A stretch of DNA of 64,000 nt from Nicotiana tabacum (taxonomy: Eukaryota > Streptophyta > Magnoliopsida > Solanales > Solanaceae): contig NC_134084.1 of NCBI RefSeq assembly GCF_000715075.1, positions 98,498,411 to 98,562,410 of the forward strand. Direction: 5' to 3'. Positions 49,155-58,098 of the stretch are shown here, piece after piece (the stretch's first letter is position 1; every line of letters begins with the position of its first letter). The notes beneath the pieces are model-generated. The model did not search any database and was not told where the DNA came from. It saw only the letters and a program-made list of their open reading frames with translations. The translations under genes and the position numbers were made by a program.

Positions 49155-49536
49155 ATCGAGGACAGGACCCTCGGGGGCTCGTCAACATAACCAAGTTCGA
49201 TCGAAACATGGCGCCGATGAATGCACTCCACTTATCGGAATACAACTTCAGCGTCGACATATCAGACATCGTATTCGCTATCGGCAAAATCAGGGACGTC
49301 AAGTGGCCCAAACCAATATAGTCGGACCCTTCGCAGAGAAATTACAACATATTTTGTGAGTTCCACAACACACACGGTCACAGGATCGAGGATTGCCATC
49401 AACTGCGAGAAGAAGTGCCCCGGGTACTCAACAAAGGGCACCTTCGGGAATTCCTTAGTGATCGGGCCAAAAATAGTTTCGGGACAGGGAGGCAACCAAG
49501 AAAAATGAGGCAAACGAGCCACAACATGTCATCCAC
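49155..49536 (+). pseudogene. gag nucleocapsid tail of element B
   Basis: In shifted frames the text reads FHNTHGHRIEDCHQLREEV (49348-49405), a knuckle-like His/Cys motif lacking the first Cys pair of a canonical CCHC, then GHLREFLSDRAKN. This links gag to protease. Confidence 0.6.
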
Positions 49537-50230
49537 ATGATCACTGGGGGCGCCGATGCCCCACAGGAACTCATGATGAGGAAAACAAAATTATCCATCA
49601 CCAGGGAAAAATGGACTCGGGGATATATCCCTAAAGACGCCCTCACGTTCAGCGAAGAAGATACCGAGGCTCTGTCTCAACCCCGCACTGACGCCCTGGT
49701 AATCTCCTTTCTTGTGAATTCTTTTCAGATAAAACGTGTACTTGTGGATCAAGGTAGCTCGACCAATATTATCAGGTCAATGGTGGTAGAACAATTCGAA
49801 CTCCTCGGGTCCTTAATAGGTTCAACATGGTGAGCGAAACAACGAAAAGAGAAATCATCCTTCCGATTACCGTGGCCGGCACAACCCAAGACACCAAATT
49901 CCATGTCATCGAGGGAGATATGAGGTATAACGCCTTGTTTGGGTGACCGTGGATACACTGCATGAGAGCAGTACCATCCACTCTCCACTAGATGATAAAA
50001 TTCCCAACAAAGGACATGATCAAAAACGTCTATGGGGAACAACACGCGGCAAGGGAAATGTTCGCAATACACAATGTGTTACCAGCGCCCATGCCTACGC
50101 TCCAAAAAAAGCCAACGGGCGAATCAGGTCTCAACCCCGATCGGGTTTGACAACACAAAATAGAAATCCGCATCGTGTGTCCGCCCTCGGGTGGTCGTAA
50201 TAAGCCAACCCCAAGGCGCCACCAGCCTAT
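49537..50230 (+). pseudogene. aspartic protease of element B
   Basis: The frame 49537-49833 begins MITGGADAPQELMMRKTKLS and contains RVLVDQGSSTNIIRS (49736-49780), a D-Q-G-S-S active-site loop. A frameshift near 49800-49825 moves the flap region (ITVAGTTQDTKFHVIEGDMR, then MRAVPSTLH) to another frame, with stops at 49944 and 49990. Processing of gag would be its job; the copy is dead. Confidence 0.8.
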
Positions 50231-50460
50231 CTCGTTTCAAGGTACATCCATTTCTCTTGTTTCATTTCGGACTAATAACTAATCCTCATGCAGGCACTCA
50301 ACCGGAGATACCAGGACACTAACACTATCAGGAGACCTCGACACCCCCAAAAGCGCACCCGTTGCACTCTTTTCCATTAACCGAGTTTTTTATCCCAAAA
50401 AAGAAGGGTTTTTACCAGCAATGTTTTTAACGAGACAACGGCTGTGAAGCTGCTTAAAGG
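50231..50460 (+). other. spacer after first gag-protease segment
   Basis: Contains CTCATGCAGGCACTCAACCG and GGGTTTTTACCAGCAATGTTTTTAACGA-like text. A related but diverged version occurs again at 51770-51980, after the second segment. Confidence 0.5.
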
Positions 50461-51300
50461 GGAAACTCCACAGAATTGCTCGAAGCATGCCCAACGACTC
50501 CAGGGAATTTCGAGCGAAGCCTGACCAGGTACCCAGCCGAGGTCTGGTTGGATGCCCACACCCGGCACCAGCCCCGAATCGGGGCCATGGACGACCCTCC
50601 AAGAACCTCCTTGGGTTCGGTATATCCAAGTAGACTCCCGACAAAGAAGCTGATACAAAGCAGATGGAGGTATCATCCATGCGCAGCGAATATGAAGAAC
50701 GACTTGAGGTGCAACCTACCTCGCAACAATAGGGAGATGGCCCGAGGACAACACCCTCGAGGAACCTCCAATGGAACCAGATTCAACAAAGCACATCTGG
50801 TAGGGAAACCCCACCCAGGCGAGTGTGATTTCAGCATTGCTACACCAAACATCGTGATCACCATAAGCGAAGCCGGGAACTCAAGGCGGCTCAGACGTGT
50901 TCGACCAAGACCCATTCAAGAGAACTATGGCCCGGCGCAGGAACCGCAGGGCGCGCGGGGTCACCGGCTCAAAAGAACAACAACCGTGCTATTCAATAGA
51001 GGTCTCCACAAAGTATCATCGACCAGTCAGGCTCGGATCCAGCTCCAAAGGAGGAAGGATATCGAGAAAAATGAAGTTGACAAGCCACAGTGTATTGCCA
51101 CGACGTTAAAAGGGAGGCGACACCCTTCAAAGATCTATAAAATGCAGAGAGAAAGTGCTTGTCACTGGGAAAAGACTGGTCTGGGAAATATATCCAAAGG
51201 ACACCCTTGCATCCAAGGAAAGGGACGCCGAGACTTCACCTCGGCCTTGTATTCATGCGTTGGTAACCCCCTCCCTCATTTAACTTATTCCAAATAAAGC
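50461..51300 (+). pseudogene. second gag-protease segment in element B
   Basis: Frame 50476-51297 reads PGNFERSLTRYPAEVWLDAH, DDPPRTSLGSVYPSRLPTKK and REMARGQHPRGTSNGTRFNK. This corresponds to the gag tail of the first copy (QSLIEYPVVTWSDVHNRFQS onward, 48930-49160). A protease-like start with GKRLVWEIYPKDTLASKERD-type reading follows near 51170-51230, matching REKWTRGYIPKDALTFSEED of the first copy. Capsid and protease loop are missing. It is a divergent duplicate, not a recent tandem copy, and suggests a mosaic element formed by template switching between relatives. Confidence 0.65.
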
Positions 51301-52504
51301 ACGTGTTCATAAGTGCAGGTGGTTTGACCAAAGGGCAGTTCAGACTAACAAACCAAATCACTCCCACAACTTGAATATTCGGTGGATTCCCGACACTGAT
51401 CGCCACAACAATTAGGAAGGCCGCTCCCTCTATACAGCTCGCTTGAGCTCGGACTGGAACACCGAGCCTGTGAAGCCCGGAGCCCCAGAGGCGATTTCGA
51501 CCCCACTCCGCCAAAGGGATGAAACTCCCCGACAAAGGTGGGACTAAGGAATCTGACAAAAAGCTACACGTGACGAGAGGAAATCCCTCACCATATGACT
51601 CGTCGCCGACATCAACGCCTCCGCCCTCGAAGGGATCAAGAGGTAAGCAGAACCGCATTTTCGACCAAGCCCGGTTGAACGCGGCGGAAGGCTGCATTAG
51701 GGCCCGTACCTTGAAATGGCAGGAACATACCAGACCTCGAAAACGTCGCCTACATGCCCCGCAGCAGGGAAGGACTACTCTGCTCCTTTGTTGTTTCTTT
51801 CCTTTTACTAACCTACATGCAAGCAGTTAGCCAAGGCATTCAGAAATTCTAAACTCCACTAGGAGATCCGAGGCCTCTGCAGAACCGGCAGAGCTCTTTT
51901 TCCTCGACCGGGTTTCCAACCTAAAGGTCCCGCTAGCAAGATTATTAATAGAGCAATGTACCCCCAAGAAAGATATCTGACAAGATCGCAGTCCTTTCTT
52001 CTATAGTCAGACGACGTGCGATGACCTTCTCTTAAGGGCACCATCCCCTCGGAAGGGCCAATAAATGGCAGGCTAAGTTCCAAAGCGGAATCATGTAAAC
52101 GGATCTGATAATTAGAGGAGCCGCACCCATGCGGGCCAAGCTCACAACAACGGGACAATATGTATTTACATCATATATTTACACCAAGCAATAAAGAATA
52201 CCTTTTCGGCATTTTGTATTTCGGGAAAGGAGATGTCGTCATACTCGCGACAAATGCTTCTCCATCAAATGAGTCCCGATATACTCGGAGACTTAGCATT
52301 AATGATTCGACAACTTGAATGACCCCAGGGTCGGAACTCCGGGCTCATCAAGCCCCTGGAAGGCAACTCCGAGCTCACGAGAAGCTATCTTCAAGCTTAA
52401 ACAAACTCGATGACTCGGGGACTGCTATTAATTGCCATACAACTAGAAAACCCGAAACTGTAAGACTCCTAGCGGGCAGCCTTGGCGTAACCAGATCTAT
52501 TCTA
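51301..52504 (+). other. spacer of element B where pol would be expected
   Basis: 1.2 kb without any domain that I can recognise. The plus-strand ORF at 51519-51830 and minus-strand ORFs at 51236-51697 and 51859-52158 have no RT, RNase H or integrase signature. It includes the repeat of the 50231-50460 spacer. Confidence 0.55.
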
Positions 52505-52747
52505 CAAACTATAAGACCTTAATAGGCATGGCAAACTGTAAGACCTCAATAGGCATGACAAACTGTAAGACCTCAATAGGCATGACAAACTGTAAGACCT
52601 CAATAGGCATGACAAACTGTAAGACCTCATCAAGCATGAAAACCTATAAGACTTCAATAGGCATAACAAATTGTAAGACATCAATAGGCATGAAAAACTG
52701 TAAGACCTCAATAGGCATGACAAACTGTAAGACCTCAACAGGCATAG
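52505..52747 (+). repeat. 27-bp minisatellite, nine units
   Basis: Units of CAAACTGTAAGACCTCAATAGG plus CATGA start every 27 bases exactly at 52505, 52532, 52559, 52586, 52613, 52640, 52667, 52694 and 52721. The fifth to seventh units are the most diverged. Because 27 is a multiple of three, one forward frame and one reverse frame stay open (nine-residue repeats); neither is a likely protein. Confidence 0.95.
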
Positions 52748-53424
52748 AAAATCCTGAAGTTTAGGCTATATGTCGCATTTGTAAGAATCCCTAAAGGGCA
52801 TACCCTCGATGTAGATGCCTAAACTATCACTAGGGATCAAAAATGGCTACGGCCAAATGCATATGACTACGGTCAAAATGGCTGATACAACCAAAATAAC
52901 GCGGCTCGGGGATGCCTGACTGTCGCTAAAAAATCGTAGGCCACTACTCTGAATATACTTCAGAAAGAACCGATTAAAACATGCTTCCCTCAACAGGCAA
53001 AAACGAGCTCCGACAATGTCGGCTCAAAAAATGCAAGAGCGTCAATCTACTCGACCTACGAGCTATGAACCTTACGAGGAGCTCGAAACATCACCGACAA
53101 CGACTTGAAATTGAGGTTCCTTTGGAACCGATGACGAGTCAGGCAAAAATACTATAAAAAGACCTTAACGAGTAGAAATAAAGCCTACAAAAGGCCCACA
53201 GGCAAAAATAACGTAAGAGCCATTGTCGCCAGCTAAGCAAGCCTACGGGCCTCGTATTGAAAGGTCTCTATGACCAAACATCGTAAGAGCCATTATAGCT
53301 AGCTAAATAATCTTGACAACTTAAGGATTAAAATGAGCTTGAATCGTAACCCAATTCGGAGACCGGATCCAAAATAGTTAACTATGCAAAGCCTCCAGGC
53401 CACATAAGGTCTCAGCAACCAAGT
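52748..53424 (+). other. spacer between the two tandem repeats
   Basis: No ORF of note. Phrases such as 'CGTAAGAGCCATT' and 'TAGCTAGCTAA' recur near 53210 and 53280, so older repeats may be hidden here. Confidence 0.45.
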
Positions 53425-53700
53425 GGCATAAATGCCACTATCGCCGGCCAGAGAATCATGGAAATTTATGGGTCGATTACAGCTCGAGTCGCAATACGAC
53501 TCAGAGACTGGACCCAAAAGCCGCAATATGCCTAAGGGCATGGCATAAATGCCACTATCGCCAGCCAGAGAATCATGAAAATTTACGGGTAGATTACAGC
53601 TCGAATCGCAACGCGACTTGGAGACTGGACTCAAAAGCTACCATATGCCCAAGGGCGCGGCATGAATATCACTGTTGCCAACGAGTAAACCTCCGGACCA
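53425..53700 (+). repeat. 117-bp tandem repeat
   Basis: GGCATAAATGCCACTATCGC starts at 53425, again at 53542, and in degenerate form (GGCATGAATATCACTGTTGC) at 53659, giving a period of 117. Each unit includes AGAGAATCATG and GATTACAGCTCGA. An earlier degenerate partial unit is visible at 53340-53375. Confidence 0.9.
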
Positions 53701-54129
53701 ATCACCCTTTAGGTCACTTTGACCCAAAGCACAAAGCCATCATCATCCGCCAACGCAAGAAGGAAAGAGACTGAGGACCAATTGAAGCACGAGTCACAAT
53801 GTGACTCAAAGACTAAGCCTAAACGGTCACGCCAGGCGCAGAGGCCCCAGCACCTGCTCACATCAAGGATCACACTTGAGAGCCCCCAAGTCTGTTCGAT
53901 CTATCCCGGACCTATGAGGACCTTGCCAAAAAACCAAAACCGACCTTATCGATTGAAAGCAACAACAACAAAAAAGAAGAGAAAAAAGAGGTACAGAAGA
54001 AATAAAGCTTCAAATTCTTTCATATATATTACACGCGCGAAAAGGGCGCATTCTCCATCTACAGGCATGTCCTACGTATATCAGAGAGAAAGGGACAAAA
54101 CGGCAAAATCTACACTCTGTGCTAAAGGG

Positions 54130-56126
54130 CTACAGCTCATCAAATTCGCCCTCTGCAACATCAACAAGAAGTAACCGAGCGGCACACTCGTCCGCCCTTG
54201 CTCGAGCCAATTCCTCCAAGAGAACGAAGCCCCTTTCATTGACCTCGTCGAGTACCTTTCTCTGAGATCTACAGTGAACATATTCCTCGATCATCTTCTC
54301 CCGGTCGAGGGTTTGCTTCAGTTTAGCTTGGGCATCAGCAGCATCTTTCATATGAATTGCCATCTCGTGATCAACCTTGGTTAGGCTTAATGTCGCTTCT
54401 TCCCGGGCATTGATTATCTCGGCTCTAACCTTCGATAGATCAGATTCAAATTTCCTAATCATATCCGTTTGAAATTTGGCATTGTCATGAGTGAAGCTGA
54501 GTTGGGACTCGAAGGTAGGGACCTTAGCCGAGATGCTCATCTCCTCTAAAGCTTGAGCCTGCACCTGAGCCCTTAGCTCTTTGCAAGCAACTCTGACGCA
54601 ATTAACGTTGCCCTTGAGGTACTCCAAGGCCTCCGACTTTTTCTGCAACTGATACGGCAAAAAGGAATTAGCCCGAAGGTTAGAAAGGAGCGAAGCATGC
54701 ACTACAGGAAGTTACCTGCTCCATCAAATAGCTCTCATAGTTTGAGCTTTGGTACGCCTCATATCGCCAATGATGCAGCTCAACTTCCTTCTCCTCGCTA
54801 AGGAGCCTAAGAGATTTGCCCTCACCCAGAATTTTCTGAAGTTTGCCCCATTGACGGAACAGCTCAGACCTAAGCCCATCACAGGCCTGCATGAGGAAGA
54901 TTCAATAGAGGGAGGATGACATGGGATACAAGGAAACTGTACATAAATCTCACCACAAAGTGAAGCTGACGGCTTCCTCGAAGTCAGAACACACTCCTAT
55001 TGGTCCTTCCCCGAAGGCCCCAGAAGAACTGACCCCGGGCACAGCATATTCGCTCAAAGGAACTGCCGACCGGGAATCTGGCACTACGGGGGAAGCACAC
55101 TCGGGCAACGCCCTTTCCTCAGAAATGTGAGCCCGACTAGTGCCACTTAAGGCTCCGTTACACCGCAGGTGCTGATGTCTCTTGTCGCCATCGCCCCTTG
55201 GCCTGAAACCCAATGACTCCTTCCCCTCTTCGGAGGAACATTGCCCCATCCTAGGAAACCACCTAATATCTGTAAACGGCACAAATAGAAGGGGAAAAGG
55301 TTACCTCGGGTATGCAAAGGCAAGGCAAAGGAAGCAAATACACATACCTTGGTATTGCGCTCTCCATCCGATACGAAGTACTGCTCGCCATTTGCGTTCG
55401 TCGCAGGATGAATGGGTCACCAGCCTCTGGACCCAGCCGGGCAGGTTATAGACCTCACCTGGCATCCGCAAAGTTGCTGCAACAAGGGAAACAACATTAT
55501 TACTCAGCTGATTTTTGCTATATGCGGAATCTGAAAAAGCGCCAAACGCCTCACTCACGTGCATAATTCCACCCTTCGGGAAATGGCTAAAACTCCATAG
55601 GGATAATATCGATCGTCCAGACCCGGATAAACCAACTGGACCACTCTCGATCCCTGCCATCCTCATCGTCAACAACGAAGGGCATGGACGAATGACACCT
55701 TAGAGTTAGCAGGCCTTGATGATGAAAGGGTAAATACAGCCTGACAAGGTGGTCAAGTGTGAATTCAAGCCCGACCTTCTCCGCAAAGAATCTCATCATC
55801 AGTGTCGTTCGCCAAAACAACGGATGAATCTATGCTAGGGTAACCCGATACTTCAAGCAAAAATCAAGCACAACCCTATCAGGGAGGCCAAATGCGAAAC
55901 GGTATAGGTACACAGTCAAGAAACCATCAGTGGAGTCCGCGATACCCTCATCTAGGGAAAGCGCCTGCAGTGTTACCCCCTCGCTCCAACTGCAGTACCT
56001 CCTTGCCATCTCCAGGTGTTCCTCTCTTATCGAGGACACCGTCTCTAGAACGACATCCCTCAGTTCCTGAGCACCAATAGTAACGCCCCCCGTTGTCTGC
56101 CGGATCAGCCCCGAAGTGGTTCCCAT
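54130..56126 (-). pseudogene. antisense five-exon ORF of element B (aORF)
   Basis: Minus-strand reading gives five blocks with plant-type splice sites between them. Exon 1: 56126-55559 (MGTTSGLIRQTTGG; SYRV-like core 'FWRTTLMMRFFAEKVGLEF', 'DREWSSWFIRVWTIDIIP'), donor GTGAGT. Exon 2: 55476-55348 (TLRMPGEVYNLPGWVQRLVT), acceptor CCTTGTTGCAG, donor GTATGT. Exon 3: 55269-54954, acceptor TGCCGTTTACAG. Exon 4: 54886-54716, acceptor TTCCTCATGCAG, donor GTAACT. Exon 5: 54642 (or 54648) to 54130, acceptor CAGTTGCAG. Introns 1, 2 and 4 keep frame; the exon 3-4 join does not. Exon 1 has in-frame TAGs near 55828 and at 55587-55589. Exons 4-5 are a long coiled coil. It resembles the 'putative gypsy-type transposon' family proteins of plants, from memory. 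Role unknown. Confidence 0.65.
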
Positions 56127-56812
56127 AATTATGGCAAAACTAACAGGTTAAGGCAAGGGCGCATACCAACACTTTTTGTGCCTAAAGAGATGAAGTATGT
56201 CATGCCAAAGCAGAAAGGCAGCTATCTAAAAGTAGTGAAGTCTTTCCAAGGAGCTAAAGCCGCTCCACATATATGCGAGAAGCAGCGACGATTCGCCTTC
56301 CTAAGGCAAGCCCCGAAAATCCAACAGCCTCGATACAGATCGACGGGTGGATACCCAATCCAAAAAGTATCCTCCAATGAGGAGTCAAGACTCAAGGGAT
56401 CGTTCGTATTATCTCCATGCTCGGAGCAGCTCTCTACGTCAAGAACCCCCGGCCCAAGGATGTCGGGCTTCGGTGAGCTTTAAACATAGACACTTGATGC
56501 AAGGTAAGCAAGAAAACGGAAGCATTGAGATAGGAAAAACAAATCCAAGGCACCCCCATTTATAGGGGATTACGACATGGTCATCTGGGCTTTGGAAGAC
56601 TGACCGTCGAGCGCGGTTAATGCATCTATGAAAAATTGAACTGACGCCATTACCTATACCTTGGGAAGCAAAAATCAGGGAGTGCAATGAATGAGGTCGA
56701 AAAGCACAAGCCAGGGGTCGCATCATCGGTAAGTCGTCGCCGAAAGAAGCTCGAGGAGTCAAGTGTCAGAATCATTTACCTTCTCTTCATTATGGGAAAC
56801 ATGGAGACTATC
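56127..56812 (+). other. region between aORF start and 3' LTR; weak polypurine tract
   Basis: It must hold the antisense promoter if the aORF is transcribed; no clear TATA box is visible on the minus strand. The last bases, TATGGGAAACATGGAGACTATC (56791-56812), are purine-rich and serve as the probable polypurine tract. Confidence 0.45.
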
Positions 56813-57610
56813 TGTATGCGGCAAAATCAGAAGACTTGATTTCTCGCTGTCGGGACATTTTGGAAGCACGCCTCGGGACCCCGAGGGCGGGAGGCCGCGA
56901 CCAAGTTCCCCACCCCGGGACTCGTCGAAGCCCAACTCGGAGAAAATGAAGAACGAAGCCAGGAAAAAGGGGGAAGCCCTCTAGGCACATGGCTACGTCT
57001 GGCAGGCCCGACCTATCTAGAGCCTATGATGAAGCATCATGTCAAGCCATCCTATCACCGTACTTTGTAATCAATCCCCACATACTTGTAGCCGAGTCTC
57101 CCCTCCTATATAAAGGGGACTCGCCCCACCTTGTAAGGAACTAATGTTGCTCCATTTCTCCACAAGTGCAATAATATCTTCTCTCTCTCTTCTCTAAATT
57201 GCTTATTCCCCTTGGCTCAAAGTCATTTATCTTAGGTCATTCTTCTTATCACTTGGCATTGGCCCGAGGCCGCCCCCGTATTCATTGCCTCTTAACTTGT
57301 TCTTCATTTTATAGCTTAATATTGGCTGAAAGAGCCCTATCTTATTATACCTTTAACTGTTATCCCATTCCCGACTATCCACGATAGTTCAAGATCAATA
57401 CCAACGCCGGCCTCGAGGTCCCATCGACTATCTCTGCATTCGAGCAACATGCCCCTTTGGTTTGATTACTGTCTCGTTTTAGCTCGTATTTTATCATTAT
57501 ACTTCACGTTCCTAGCATTAACTACTTTAACAACTAGCTCGGGAATAGATCACGTATTTTTAGAATCCCATTTACAAATTTAATTGTTGTTACCATTTTT
57601 ACGGTAAACG
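56813..57610 (+). repeat. 3' LTR of element B
   Basis: 798-base partner of 46962-47772. It has CTATATAAA at 57106-57114 and a shorter CT run. The terminal CA is mutated to CG (GGTAAACG). The target duplication follows at once. Confidence 0.95.
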
Positions 57611-57615
57611 GGTAT

Positions 57616-58098
57616 GATATCGAGTATCAACCTCGGACGGCCATCAAGTCCCAAATCCTGGCGGACTTCGTGGCCAATTTCTCGCCATCCCTCGTGCCCG
57701 AGGTATAGAAAGAACTTTTATTGAAATCAGGCACGTCCTCCGGGGTATAGACCTTGTTCACTGATAGTGCCACAAACATAACAGGGTCCGGGCTCGGTAT
57801 AGTCATAAAGCCGCCCGTCGGTGGCATAATCAGACAATCCATAAAAACCGCAAAACTAACTAACAATGAAGCCGAGTATGAGGCTATGATTGCAGGTTTA
57901 GAATTGGCCAAAAGTTTGGGGCCGAGACTATCGAGGCAAAATGCGATTTTTTCATCGTAGTAAGGCAAGTGAACGGAAGCTACGAAGCCCGAGAGGACAG
58001 GATGCAGAGGTATTTGGAAAAATCCAAATCACATTAAATCGCTTCAAAGAATGGACCTTAGTCCATGTACCCCGAGAGCAGAACAACGAGGCCGATGC
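57616..58098 (+). pseudogene. element A: RNase H end and second (archaeal-type) RNase H
   Basis: Continues from 46961: YDIEYQPRTAIKSQILADFV closes the first RNase H. Then, after stops at 57706 and 57748, TLFTDSATNITGSGLGIVIK (first Asp), TNNEAEYEAMIAGLELAKS (Glu retained) and, after a frameshift near 57930, VRQVNGSYEAREDRMQRYL and VHVPREQNNEADA. The second RNase H here keeps the EYEA box that the Ogre-type copy has lost. The gene is cut after 'EADA' by the chromovirus at 58099. Confidence 0.85.

Larger units (their letters stand above)
46962..57610 (+). mobile_element. element B: 10.6-kb Tat-like element without RT or integrase
   Basis: Bounded by LTRs 46962-47772 and 56813-57610 and by a perfect target duplication GGTAT (46957-46961 and 57611-57615). 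The 9.0-kb interior has gag (broken), protease, a second gag-protease segment, a long spacer with two tandem repeats, and an antisense spliced ORF before the 3' LTR. I find no RT, RNase H or integrase motif in any frame. It is a full-length but non-autonomous element. Extra antisense ORFs next to the 3' LTR have been described for Tat-group plant elements. Confidence 0.9.
43912..58098 (+). mobile_element. Tat-like element A (gag deleted), split by element B and a chromovirus
   Basis: Contains its 5' LTR (about 43912-44629), primer site, a leader fused to protease, RT and first RNase H up to 46961, then, after element B, the rest of RNase H and the second RNase H (57616-58098). It is cut again at 58099. 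Integrase and 3' LTR are outside the window. The joined flanks of B read GGYDIEYQPR without a break, proving that 46961 and 57616 belong together. LTR and primer site are of the same kind as those of element B, so A and B are relatives. Confidence 0.85.

Noticed and set aside
50377..50915. Minus-strand ORFs opposite the second gag segment
   Set aside because: Shadows of the gag reading frame; no splice sites or domain, unlike the antisense gene at 54130-56126.
52505..52747. CRISPR-like array
   Set aside because: Units are adjacent without unique spacers, and the host is a plant.
52528..52764. ORFs of nine-residue repeats on both strands
   Set aside because: They arise because the minisatellite period is a multiple of three. 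No start context, no domain, and equal openness on both strands.
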